A stretch of 64,000 nucleotides of DNA from Formicarius rufipectus (taxonomy: Eukaryota; Chordata; Aves; Passeriformes; Formicariidae), in the NCBI GenBank assembly GCA_013399695.1, contig VXAU01001099.1, forward strand, positions 372,001-436,000, written 5' to 3'. Below, one piece after another: positions 23,545-35,582 of the stretch; within the stretch, counting starts at the first letter, position 1, and the number at the start of each line of letters is the position of its first letter. The notes under the pieces were generated by a model. That model made no database searches, was not told the origin of the DNA, and worked only from the letters and a program-made list of their open reading frames with translations. The position numbers were made by a program, and so were the translations under genes.

Positions 23545-26500
23545 TTTTCAGTGCTGAGTGACTGGTAAGTTTGGCAAGTCTTAAATGTGTAACTCTTTGT
23601 ATGTCAAGAGCAGGCTGTGTGGGGCTGCAGATAAAAAGACATGATGAAATGTATTTCTTCAAAGCATTTTTATTTCCTGGGCCTACTGTACTGCATAACA
23701 TGTAAATTCAGAACAGCTCCACCAAATCCAAGGATGGATGGCATTAACTCTGCTGTGGGTGAGATCAAAGTGAGGCTGGAAGATGTGTGCATTTTAGTGC
23801 CTGTAACATTATGTATTATGCACACAAACCGACAACTCCTGAGCTCAGTTCCTGCTGTTAAGTGCCTTCCTCACAACCTGCAAAGGCAGATTCTTTAATT
23901 AACCTTTAAATGATAATTATTTCACTGGCAGTGCACCAAGCTAGAATCAAAGTAACTCAGTTCATCATGTATTAGGCTTGTCTCATGAAGATACATCCGA
24001 TTACCTGGAGTGTCTCAGTGAAGCTGATGACTGCTTCACCTGCTTGGTTTTTGCTGTATCCTAGCAGATCTGTGGGCAAATAGGATAAAGATGGGGAGAA
24101 ACACATGCAGGGCAGATGATTTGCTTTCCTGAGAAAATTGCAGGGTTGAAAAGGCAAAGAGTGAAGTCAGGAGTCACAGGGGAAGCAAAATTAAAATGTA
24201 CTGGGAAGTCCAAAGGAAAACTGGCCAGCTGCTGTGACTTTGGAAATTACCTAAACAGAATTTACTGTGAGAACCATTGCTGTGACAATAGAGAAAGACT
24301 TGCTATGATACTTGAAAGACATACATCCAAATAGCATTAAATGACTGATACCGCTTTCTGTCACTTTTATGAGATGAGCGTGGAGTTGCTCAGTTGCACA
24401 GGTGGCTGGTTGACAAGCCTGGCCTATTGGGGCTGCAGAGGACAATAGCCTAATTCCTCTCAAAACAAGGGAGGTAAACTGATTTTCCAGGCATCTAAAA
24501 TGTTTAATTTTTAGACCATTTCCTCCCTCCTCACTGAATTTTATACAGTAAGTCCATGATATAGCCTGATAGTTCAGTATTGTCACCTGAAACAAACATA
24601 TGAAAAAGTGCTGAATAAGCAAGAGAGACTTATTTTTGCCTCCTTCAGGCCGCTCACAGTGTTGTGTCCATAAAAAATTATGGTAGAAATAACTTTTCCA
24701 CGCTGGGACAGAGATATCAGTAAGCTTAAAGCATGTCTAAACATGTTATTGTTCACTGCAGACCCATACTTTTATGGAAGGTGATGATGCCAGAGCAAGC
24801 GGCTTCCTTTTTCCCCACAACTTACTCGTTTCTTCCAAGTCTACAGAAAGAAACTACCATAGGATAAAGGAAAGAAAATGGTGGGTAAACCACCTTTTGC
24901 TTTCAGAATTTTTTTCAGATCTGACTAGAAATCTCCCTGAGAGTGATGTTACTAACTGTTGTTACTTAACTCCAAACCTCTTGTCCCAAGAAGCTTGATT
25001 CTCCCATCTTCGTCTTTTTTATTCTCTCAGCAGCACATCTCTGGAGGTGTTCTTTACTCTTCACCAAAACCACATTGTGGCCTTGCACACAATTCACTGG
25101 TTCCCATTTATTCCCACGTGCTCATCAGCAAGTCTCTCATCTGAATGACTGGAATATATTGCTGTCTCCAGGCTAGTAAAGTAAGAATAAATGGATGAGA
25201 CCACATTCCTTATCTCCAGACTGCAGAAACTTTTGTCAATCCACAAGATAGACTGGGCAGAAGCTGAATGCATAACAAGATCATTTAGGGTCATGGTACA
25301 ATGATTAGATTCCTACAGCCTGTGTTGCTGTAGATTAGTACTCTGGCTCCCTGGAGGAAAAACAAATTTGAAATTCTATGCTGCAGCCAGATGCCAGGCA
25401 GGCCATCATGAACAGTATGTGAACCGGAGAAAAGCACATGTCCTTTTTAAGGTACTGAGCTCTTTCCCAGCAAACCCTAATTTCATTCCTAAGGGGAAAA
25501 TTCAGTTCAGTTTGCAATACTGTACTCAAATGGGACATCTCTGGTTGCTTGCAAAGATCACAACTGTGTTCTGGTAAGCTTTAGGACAGGGTGCTTTTTC
25601 TTGAAAGAAGGAGGGAGGTCAGAAATGTACAAAAGCTCTAACTGACAGAAAGTTGTCAGAAGATTTGCTTTTCAAATCTCTTTGATCAGGGAGTGCCTTT
25701 GTGTCACGGAATCTGTCATGCTATCCCCCAAATCCACATGTGTGAGACCACAATCACAGAATTTTGAGTTGATGTATTGCATAAAAACAAATGAGAACAG
25801 GGCATAAGACAGAACAGGGAGATGGTCTTTATTCAGTACTGGCAAAGGGAACTTTTCCAGTTTTTGGACATCTGGCTTCAGTTTCGTACTTTTCTGATTA
25901 CAAAGTAAAAGGCATTCTCCAGGTCAAAGCTAAAATTCATTTCTAGTCTGTACATTTGCTCCTGGGACAGGGGTTCATCAGTTTTCCTTTACCACCTGAC
26001 TTTTGCAGCATGGCAGCTACTTCAGACGGGGTTTGGTTTATAGAGAAAATGGGTTTAACCCTGTTTTAGAGGCAGCCCCTTAGAGTGCTTGAGAGCAAGT
26101 AGTTTTATCCAAAGTCTTGACATCAAGTAAGGAGAGAAGTTCAGATTACTCTAGACACACTACATGACTTCCATGGAGAAATACGGTTGTGGGAAGCTGA
26201 ATTTCTAATATAAGCATCAATCAGGAAAGTATAATTAAGCCTCATATCACAAGAAGAAAAACAATCATTCTCTTAACAGGGAACAAATCCAAACATCTCC
26301 CTTTTTTCTTTTTCCTTTCTTTTTATGTGGCAAAAGAAAAAGAAACATTTCATCCTGCCAAAACCCAGAAAACAACAAAGAAGATGTTAGCAAATACGAT
26401 CTTATTCCAGCAAAGTCCAACCTAAGAGAACAATTTGTGCTTCTGCCAGTAGATACTGCAATTGGATACTATTTTGTGGCAGCAGAATTGTTGTAGCTGC

Positions 26501-27025
26501 TGTGGAGGCACAGCATGCTGCTTAAAACCTGGCAAATTTTATGAACACCGTTTATATTACTGTAGGCTTTCTATAAACAGTGGCAATAAAAAGCTTAACT
26601 GTTTTAGGAATAAGATGCAGATATTAGAGATGAGTTTTTCTGCAACAGTAATGCCTTTTGGCAAGTGTGTTGGCATTTAAAGAAAAAATAAAAATAATAA
26701 AAATATCTCTTCAAGATAAAGCCTTTCTCACTACAGCCTTGACAGAAAGCAGAACCTCTTTCCCAAGACAGAACAGCAGCTGCAGAAATTAAACAGAATT
26801 AGTTTTCTTACTAATCTTGGAAGAAAATGGGCTCAGAGCTCTGCTCCCAGGTAGCAAAGGCATCTATTTTATGGATGAATATTCATGGGAGAAGGAGGAA
26901 GTTTCTTGGATGCTCTCTGATGCATGGCTCTACTAGGCAGAGAACAGCTTTATGGATATTTATGTTGACCCATTTGAACTCATATATTAGGAGTTTAAGA
27001 CTGGTTTGTTTGACACTCTTTATTT
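23545..27025. other. Unique DNA, no gene seen
   Basis: The largest frame is 123 codons (24,251-24,622, minus) and has no recognisable family. Purine- and A-rich stretches occur near 26,330-26,350 and 26,680-26,705. No repeats or RNAs are identified. Confidence 0.55.
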
Positions 27026-27055
27026 TCTTTTTCTTTTGTTGTTGTTGTTGTTTTT
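27026..27055. repeat. Short (GTT)n within a T-rich tract
   Basis: Four to five GTT units at 27,038-27,051 lie between T-rich flanks. Confidence 0.85.
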
Positions 27056-29133
27056 CTCCTGGAGCTGTTGCACTCTAGGGTTTTCCTTTGGGTTCCTCTG
27101 GATTTTCCAATGAAGATTTTGGAAAAAAGACCATTTATTCATGGATGTCACTCTAACAGTGTCTGATGTTAAGGGTATATATGTGCAAGCTTCAAATTAC
27201 ATTAACTTTGTTAGTTTTAATTCTAGGTATAATTTGTATTACTTTCTATAGTCAGAGCGGTTTTCTCTCTGTCAGGTTCAAAACTAATTTTCTCCAGAAA
27301 ATCCTTGAGCTGAAAATGGCTGGGGACTAAGGACTGTTCTTGGTTTAGTTTTATTTTCTTCATTGAGCATGTCCTTTCAGTCCTCATTGGAGACTGGCCA
27401 CTAGGCCTTGGCCTGAACTACTGTAGATGTAACCCTATTGATGTTTTCTTGTGTATTGGTGATGTTTTCCACCAAACAGTTGCTGACCAAAAAGAAAGGG
27501 AAATATAATGGGAAATATCTTCCTATTTTAAAGTTTCAAAATCTTTTCATACCAGAACAGCTGTATATTATATATTAGTATACAGTCATGTAGACACTAC
27601 TGCACCTTGCTGGAATGATCCCTCTATCCCAGAAGTCCTCTGTTTTAGAAGGGATGTGTATATATCTGCTTTCCTGTGTGAGTTAAAATGTTAATAGAAT
27701 CCCACACATGCCAGCAGCAGACAATTAAAAAAATTTGAGATATGGCAGATTTATGGGGAACTTACTGTCATTTACACTTAATTGTGGGCTAATGGAGTAG
27801 TGAAGGAGCTGTCTGTGAAGTGCATGGACCTTTTCCCAACAGAAAGCTGTTGCAAATCCATTGGGCCTCTGCTTCCCAGCCCAGCAACAGGGCCATGGTT
27901 TTCAGAAGTGTATCTAAGATGCGGTTATATTTTGTTGTCTGCAGTATTAAAACTATGCTTACCCAACCTATGTTCAATACCTACTACTTATCCTACCTGG
28001 AGCAAGATAACAGGAGGCTATGATATCTGTGCCTAGGCTCCTGATCTTAAGTGATTATTTCTCCCACATTGTTGGAAGCTGTGAATATAAATATGGTTAA
28101 ATATAGTTTTTCCCCTCTCTCCCTATTGTTCCATTGAAGCTTGAATTCTCTCTGCTGCATTTAGTACTAGCTGTCTTGCAGAGCTGGGTACAATGTATAC
28201 TACCTTTTTCTTTTTTTTTAATGAGACTTTATTATCCCTTCTATTTGTGGACAGCTGGTGAAGAGATCGATGTTTTCTCAAAGTTATTCAGTATGAAAAT
28301 AATTAGGGACATTGAAGCATGAAGTTTGAGGTGAAAATGGAAAAGGAAGGATGATTTCCTGGCTGTATATTGCTTCTTTAGGGTTTAGATGTTCACTGAG
28401 CATCAAGATTCAACATCCAAGCTTTTTGCATTAGATTGTCTAACTTCAAGGCTTTGTTTCTCCTGTTTGAATGGTAAGAAATCAGGAATCAGCATAGTAG
28501 AGGGTGGTTTTTTTTTCAAAAATAATTGCTCTCTACATAAATCTGAAATATTCGCTTACAATTGCATTTTGAGTAAAAGTTTAAGCCTGTACACGAATAT
28601 GTGAGAATTGGGGTGATGTGACTAAGAAAGTTTATGAATATATCTTAAGAAACTTATTTAAATCATTGATGAAAAATGTACAGAACTTTTTTCTTTTTCC
28701 CCCAAGACTAATCCTCAGTTTATTCATTAAATAAATGTTTCTGCAATTTTCAGTTGCTGTGGAAACAAATCTAAAAACTATCAAGAGTCAGTCTGCTACT
28801 AGTAGTATCAGTAATTAGATTTGTCAAATCTGCTTGACAAGAGCTGTGGAGCTGAGAGAGGCAGTCTGTGCTGCCTCCATAGCCCTCATGTCCTTTCCCG
28901 TGTGAGTTCTTGCAGCCAGAGCTCCAACATGTTCCTATGGGATTCTTAGAAATCTGCTTTCAAAAGAAACTGGGGAGGTGGATCAGAGTGTGCAACTGAG
29001 CGCATTTGGGCTACTTTCGTATACCAGGGGATCTGTGTGCAGTGAACCGAAGGGAAACAGGATCTGCAGAAAGATTCTGGTAGGAGTAGATAGATGTCAC
29101 ATGTGGATTCCTACATTTCTGGAATATTTTTAA
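27056..29133. other. Unique DNA, no gene seen
   Basis: Overlapping frames on both strands at 27,780-28,040 lack coding character. The stretch at 28,840-29,110 is slightly richer in GC but not recognised. Confidence 0.6.
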
Positions 29134-29360
29134 AGATTCACAACACTGCTAAGGCTGGAAGACACCTCTGGAGATTTTCTAGTTCAAACCCCATGATCAA
29201 AGGATGGACAACTAGAGCAGATTGTCCACAGCTGCGTCCAGTTTTTTAAATCATGTCCAAGGATGGAGACTCCATAGCCTCTCTTTGCAACCTGTGTCAA
29301 GTCTTTGTTTACCCTCCTACTCAAAATTGTTTTTCTGTATGTTGAGGTGTTCAGGTGGCA
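29134..29360 (-). mobile_element. CR1 LINE, 5'-truncated 3' end
   Basis: Read on the plus strand, it starts 'agattcacaacactgc', then 'aaggctggaagacacctc' and 'tggagattttctagttcaa', followed by '…caaggatggagactcc…' and '…tctttgcaacctgtg…'. This is the reverse complement of the avian CR1 3' region, whose antisense consensus runs AATCACAGAATC…GGTTGGAAGAGACCTCTGGAGATCATCTAGTCCAACC…CCAAGGATGGAGACTCCACAACCTCTCTGGGCAACCTG. The insert is therefore on the minus strand. It is about 20% or more diverged, lacks the 5' part and any ORF, and fades out between 29,350 and 29,425. CR1 is the dominant LINE of birds, which supports the host assignment. Confidence 0.9.
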
Positions 29361-30059
29361 GGGCTGCCTGGAATACAAATCCTGTTATGTCTAGCTTGAG
29401 TCCTGCAGTCACTGTCCACATTTCACTGGCAAGTCCAGGTCCTCTTTTGCATCAGAGTGGGAAATGTAGGCAGCTGCCTGCAGAGCTGGGAGCAACATGC
29501 CAGTGACAAAAGACCTTTCAAACCAGTGTTTCCATTAAAATTAGAGCATATTACATTAAATTCAGATTGGTCAGATTCATGTGATGGGTTAGATTATGTG
29601 ACTTTAATTCACCTGATGTTCAGATTTCCTCGTGTCCCACCAGCACACCTAATGGTTCCCCATATATGCTGTTTCATTTAGAAACACGTTCCACCTGTCC
29701 CCTGGGATACACTGTTTCAGGGGGAAACGAATCATACCTGACACTTCCCTGCCTCCACCTGGAGGGCAGGAGCTGGGAAGTCTTGCTCAACCTCTGTCCA
29801 AGGGAAAGAACATGAGCGTCGTATACATAATTTCTAAAACTTGCTAGTGGCATAAACACACGTGGGCAATGCACAAGTCAGGTAGGGAATCAGTTATGCT
29901 AAAGGTAGACACCCTAGGCAAGAGAACATTGATGGAGCTCTTTTCAAGGAAATAGAAAAACCAAATAGTTTTCCTATTCAGTGCAGCAGCCCAAGGATGT
30001 CAGCTGCAGGAACTGATTAATCTGAGGTAAACAGGGGTGTGAATGTAGAGCAAGTAATC
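29361..30059. other. Unique DNA after the CR1 end
   Basis: Weak CR1-like similarity may continue to about 29,425, but no clear anchors remain. Frames of 66-94 codons here are partly CR1-derived or featureless. Confidence 0.5.
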
Positions 30060-30480
30060 CTGCGGTCACCCCCTGAGTGCTCGCTCAAAAGCGAGGCAGC
30101 TCCTTGTGTTTCTTGCTGCATGCTCCCGACCGCCTAATGCAAGATCCCTCCTGCTCCGCTTGCCTCGGGCACGCATAACTTGCGGAAAGTAAATCGGTAT
30201 GTCCACTTCAATGAGCTTGTTTTGACCTAGGAAACTTCTCAAGAGAAGAACCATATTTTGCTGAGGAATCGGTAGAGGTCCCAGGCTATGCAATAGCTGA
30301 GTCGAACCAAGGTTCTGTCCTGCCTGGGACTGTCCCCACAGGGGTCAGGGTGACTGGGTATGCTTGCGGGTGGTTCTCCTCGTGCTTTCCTCCACCTGCA
30401 GTTACTGCATGAGCAATGTGAGATGGCACATCCTTGCCCGTTCCCTTCAGTGCGTGTGAGGACCTGTTGGTCATGATTTA
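30060..30480. promoter_or_regulatory. CpG-rich patch, candidate promoter or enhancer
   Basis: I count 16 CpG dinucleotides between 30,061 and 30,480, against long stretches elsewhere with none or one per several hundred bases. GC is also clearly higher than the surroundings. Both halves are open on the minus strand (30,066-30,293, 75 codons; 30,286-30,474, 62 codons), but no protein is recognised. The patch could be a small CpG island, a hypomethylated enhancer, or a foreign or retroposed fragment. Confidence 0.3.
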
Positions 30481-30542
30481 TTTTATTTACTTTTAAGCTG
30501 TTGGTGTGGCTTTCTGCCTTCAGCTTCCCGCCCTGGCAGCGT

Positions 30543-30584
30543 GTTTTTTTTTTTTNTTTTCCTTCTTGTTCCCCCCCCGTGGGG

Positions 30585-30629
<45 letters not shown>

Positions 30630-30735
30630 TTTGTTTGTTTGTTTGTTTGTTTGATTGGTTTTTTGTGGGTTTTTTTTGGTAGGTTGGTTGGTTTTTTTGG
30701 TTGGTTGGTTGGTTGGGTTTTTTTGTGGGATTTTA
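30543..30735. repeat. Compound poly(T), (GTTT)n and (GGTT)n low-complexity tract
   Basis: In order, the tract holds a T run with one N (30,556), a C8-GT-G6 junction (30,571-30,586), 42 consecutive T (30,587-30,628), GTTT units to about 30,652, and GGTT units between about 30,676 and 30,717. The G pairs spaced by TT could form two-layer quadruplexes. The 80-codon plus-strand frame here is an artefact. Confidence 0.95.
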
Positions 30736-33700
30736 TAATTTAGTGGATTTATTTATTTATACACAACAGTGTATCTTTGGCCTGCCCTGAAGATCAGCAC
30801 TCCAGACAATACTCACCTGATGTAATAGCCCTTGGTACCTTTTCAGTGAAGGAAGGAAACCAGTCACCAACTCCCTTCTAATCATCCTCTGTCTTTAATC
30901 CTTCTACAGAAGCATCAACAAAACCAGTTTGACCAATGGCCGGTAAAGGAGGGATGTAGAGATCCAAGATGGATCTGCATACCTGCTAAATGTAAGTAAA
31001 AACAGCACTGTTGGTTTGGTCTGAGAGTTTTATCTTATAATTACTGGATACTCAAGAACTTACTGATAGTCACTGCTAGGGAAAAAAAAAAAAGCTGGCT
31101 GAAAAGTAAGCTATACATATTTGTTATTTGAGTCAAAATCTTAATATCTCTATACTAATTGTTATATACGGGATTGTATACACCTGGGATATGACTTTGT
31201 GTGACATAAAATCAGTATAGGACAAAATATAACCCCATGATTCTAAAGCATTGAAGAAAGGGACCCTGTATCTTTATCTTCTACAGACAAAATATGCCTT
31301 AAATTCCTAAGGAATTCATTGATGCAACATCCTACTACAATCAACAGAAACTCCACTCTCCAGTAACCATACCATTCAAGTTTTGTTAGCATGAACAATC
31401 ACAAGAAGAGAGCCATGCATGCAATGTTGGAAACAGGATTTTAAGCTAACACTCCAAGAAACAAATTGGAAACAATACTGTGTAAAACTCCTGACCCTTG
31501 GAAAAAAGTGATAGAATAGCTCAAATGGCTCATAATAATCCATACCCTTAATATCTGAAACAGAAAAATCAATGTGGAAATCTGAATAATGATTATGTTT
31601 GAAAAACTCTATCCTCCTCAGAGATGAGCAAAACTAAAAGGTGAAATTTATCAAACACACTATTGGGAATTCACTGAAATCTGTTCCGTGAGAAGTGATG
31701 TGGGCAGATATCTTCTCTCTGCAGATTCCACATATCAACTTTTACAGAACTAATTTAAACTTGCCAATTCCTTTGCTATCCATGCTAACTTTGCCTGTTT
31801 GTACCAGCTAGACTTTGTGAAATTCTGCTGCTTGCTAGTACAAGCACTTGATCAATCCCTTTGATTGGAATTTTTACCACAGCTACAAGCAACTTGGGTT
31901 CTTCACAACAGGAATAAAAGGATTACAACTTGCAGTTAGAACTAGGTGGATATTTTTTATTTCTTGTTTTTAACTCCCTGGAGAGGAGCAGAGAAAAATG
32001 AGAATTAGGTTTTTATTGACATCTCCCTGATTATTTTTCATCTTTTTTCTTCACATTAATCTTGGCAAATAAAAATTGTTCAGTGATAGAAGGTATCTCT
32101 ATTAAAAAAAAAAAAAGTTTCTGTAGGAACAAAAAAATTCAAAAGACTTATTGTCCTCAAACAACCCGATTCTGACTCTCAGATGTAGTCCATCCCCCTG
32201 AGAAAACTTAGTTTTGATTTATTTGGTTGTGAGGTAAGGCTGCCTCTGGAACTCCCCTGTTGGCCCTTTCCACTGGGATGTTGCCAATACGGTTCCCATG
32301 GGATTTGCTGGCCAGTTCTGCAGATATCTAAAGTGTAGATTTGTTTTGAAAAGAGCAGATCTGGAGAATAAATTAGGCTGCTCCAGTGTACCTCATACTC
32401 TTTTTATGCTTGAAGAAAACTTCCTCTGAAAAGGCTGAAAATAATAGGTGTTTTCTGTCAACTGGCACCAAAAACAGTGTGATTCATGTCTTGAGGTTTG
32501 TTAGGATGCTTCTCTGCAATCTCTTGGCCGGGTAGCCAGCCTGGAAACAAGGCTGACCATCAGAGAATATCTCTGTTCTGTGTTTGTTCTCCACATAGCT
32601 GATACTTACTGTTTTAGAGAAATATCTCTGCCTGTATAAAAAGCACATCACCAATTTATTTGACTTCGTTTATTTACATTCTGAAAAATCCTTTTTAATC
32701 AGGCTATTTACTAAATTTGTTTTCTCCAGAAATAGCTCAGCATTAACTTGTGGCAAATGACATTTAAACTTATGACATCTCTCACTTAAATTAGTTTCAA
32801 GTGATTCTGAGTAAATTTGTGATTACATTAAGCATGGATTTTAAAAGAATATTTTGCCATCAAGTATTTCACATAGTAATGAAGTTTAAATCTTTTCTAT
32901 CTCAGTTTTCTTTGGCATTTCACAATGAGCTCTGTGACTTCAAGGGCTAAACTGTTAAGGTTTTCTACAGAGGAACTAGAAGAGTTACATTGCAGAGAAT
33001 TAAAAAGAAAAGAAGATAGAAGCATGTCACAATAAATCCAGGTTCTCAAGGGCCTGTTAAAGGGAGTGGGTGAGAAGATCCCCAGTAATCTTTATATATC
33101 TGACAGGTATCAGAGAGAAGTGTGTATCAGTATATCACTCAAGTGAACTCTAATCCTGCTTTGAAGTCCTAATAATCTGTGGTATTTTATCCATTAAATC
33201 ATTTCATCTGTAAGGTAATAAATAATGTTTTAAAAGTTTAAAAATTCGGCAATTTAAAAAGTAAACATTAAAAAAGAAAGAAAGAAATTGGTTAAGATTA
33301 AGTAGGTAGCTTCTGAATGAAGATATCCACTTTCAAGACACTGAAGAAAACCCAGTATCAACATGTCTCCATTTCTCCTCAGGTAGGCAGACAGAGACCA
33401 CCAAAGAGGCCTCTAAACCTCAAAACCTCTGGTTTTCAGAGTTGCATATGACCCTTGTGTGCCCACTGTCTGAAGCCAGGGATAATCCTTACTGTGAGGT
33501 CCAGAGAGAAGATTTTCTGCCCCTCTCTCAGCAGTGGACATTGGTCTCTTCCCACCACGTGCAGAAACCCTGGTGGATGGCCATGTGGTCTGGGCTGAGT
33601 GTCTTCAGGATAGACACAGTGCCCGAGTGCCCCGTGGCAGCAGCAGGTTGGCACACAGCCCCCAACATGTCTTGGTGGGCAATTCAAACATGTTTTATAT

Positions 33701-34103
33701 CAGAAAGCTGCATGCCCTCCTGTCACTGACAGAAAGCTCTCAAACTGTCTACTGTGTGAACCGGGAGCTTTGTTTAGTGCAGTCACATGGAAATCTTTCC
33801 CCATTCTCCAGTACTGCAGCTGTTCTCCTGACTAAAATCTCAGTTAAACTAAATATTATTCAAGCTTATTATGCTGAGTTTCAGCTGTGGGGTGCTACAT
33901 ATATCAAGGCTTCTTTTGAAAAATCGTATTAAGAAACAGCTGTAGTGTCTGCCCTAAAATATTGTAAAAGTTTCCAGATCCCAAAAGATTATGAGAAGGC
34001 AGAGAATTGTGAGGGTTCTTTTAATAGCAATAAAAGTCTAGTTTGATTTTTATGGATATTTTTATCAGTTCAAAGCATTCAATTTGCACTTACGTCATAT
34101 TTT
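30736..34103. other. Unique DNA, no gene seen
   Basis: Short A-runs lie at 31,082-31,093 and 32,104-32,116, with an (AAAG)n stretch at 33,270-33,287. The segment 33,430-33,730 is GC-richer and open in three frames on both strands (83, 95 and 132 codons). None of these translations is recognised, and the simultaneous openness suggests composition rather than coding. Confidence 0.55.
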
Positions 34104-34147
34104 CTGTGTGATTTTCACCAAGATTCTGTGTGAAAATCACCAAGATT
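34104..34147. repeat. 22-bp tandem duplication with inverted core
   Basis: Two adjacent 22-bp units (34,104-34,125 and 34,126-34,147) are identical except for three consecutive bases: 'gattttc' in the first and 'gaaaatc' in the second. These two heptamers are reverse complements, so 34,108-34,118 and 34,130-34,140 form a perfect 11-bp inverted repeat with an 11-nt spacer. Confidence 0.95.
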
Positions 34148-35518
34148 GAAATCCAGTTAAAAAACAGTAAGAAAGCAAGAAAAGGAAAATAAAACCCTTA
34201 GTGTTCACAACTTTAGTGTTGTTGGGCTTAAAGTATCAAATATTTTGAAGTATGAGCAGTGAAACCCAGAAATGCTATTATATTCTCTGTTTGGGAAAAA
34301 AACTTCCCATTTAATAATAAATAGTTCAGTTTACTTACAAAATAAAAATGGTTGTCAATTTGAAAAAAAGCAATAAGTCCAGAAACAAAGAAAGAATACC
34401 AATTAACCCTTACTATTCCATCTGCATTTGGCTATTTCCTTGTTTTTATTGTACTATTTTTTTCATATATACTCTTTTTATTAAATTGTGTTTATTGTGT
34501 TTAACTTCAAAGAATCTTAAAGATCAGTTACTTTGTCAAGTAACCTCATATAAGTGCAAGGGAACAATTAGGTTGTGGCAAAAAAAAAGAAAAAAAAAGA
34601 AATTTTTTTTTTGTACTAGGACTTCTGATTTCAATTACTAGAAACCCTTGTTGCAGCTGCCTCCTTTTGTCCTGATGAACCAATCTCTGTCTTTCTTTTA
34701 ACAATATAACAAAAAGGAACATAATTTTAGAATTCAAAACTCCTTCTATCCATTTAATTTTGGTTTGCTTTGCTTTTGTCTTTGTTTCAAAGTCCTTGCC
34801 CTTGACGAACAGTCAATCTTCACTACAAGCTTTAAGATTTATAGTTCATACGACTGGATCAAAAAAGCTTGTAAGGTTCAAGTTGTTATATCTGCCTTTT
34901 CCAGAACTACAGGATATAAATAAACATAGAAAATTTAGGCTGAATATGGTAATAAAAAGTCACGTATCTTGACTTCTGTATTTAGCTACTAAAAGGCAGG
35001 AAAGAACATTTAATATGTATGGAAATTTCAGCTCTAAACTGGAAACTTTGTTTATCAATCCCGTGAAAGGCTTCTTAAGACTATTACGAGTGTGAACAAA
35101 CAGAAATAATACTGAAGTGAAATGGTGTTTGGAAACTCATTTAAAAGGTGAGACATTGAAAACATTCTGAGTCGGAGTGGGATTTTACATATTGGAAGAA
35201 TCCATAGGCTGCACTATCTTTAAGGTTTCATCCACTATTCTTTCTGTTTTCCATGTTGCAACAGTGGTGCTGCCAAGTTCTTGGGATTTGTTTGGAAGAG
35301 AAAAGCTGGATTGTACCTTATTCCCCGTGCTGGGCAGCTGTGTAACTGCTGCATGGTGCCTTGACAGTAAATAGAATGGTACTGGTGGCTGACCAGGGTT
35401 AATTGTGTGGTTGAAATGGTATATGTTTCCATGCATTTTTTTAAAGTGAAATAAATAATCTGACAAGAAAAAAGTAGCAGCATAAAAGGATAATACCCGA
35501 GACATATCTACTGTTATT
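34148..35518. other. Unique DNA with an A-rich tract
   Basis: An A/G tract followed by T10 lies at 34,580-34,612. A 106-codon minus-strand frame at 35,185-35,505 and plus-strand frames over the same bases have no recognisable content. Confidence 0.6.
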
Positions 35519-35582
35519 TATTTGGAAAATATGTCCCAAAATATGCTCGTGAGTACCACAATCCTGACATATTTTCCAAATA
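35519..35582. repeat. Perfect 17-bp inverted repeat, 30-nt loop
   Basis: The left arm 35,519-35,535 'tatttggaaaatatgtc' is exactly reverse-complementary to the right arm 35,566-35,582. A 64-nt transcript of either strand would fold into a 17-bp hairpin. The loop sequence shows no further structure. It could be a tiny MITE-like relic, a pre-microRNA-like hairpin or a cruciform-forming site. No known microRNA was recognised in the arms. Confidence 0.95.

Noticed and set aside
24251..24622. 123-codon minus-strand frame
   Set aside because: There is no recognisable domain, the codon content is AT-driven, and neighbouring frames of similar quality occur throughout.
33442..33932. Overlapping frames of 83, 95 and 132 codons around 33.5 kb
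   Set aside because: Three frames on both strands are open at once in a GC-richer patch. None has recognisable residues or splice-flanked limits.
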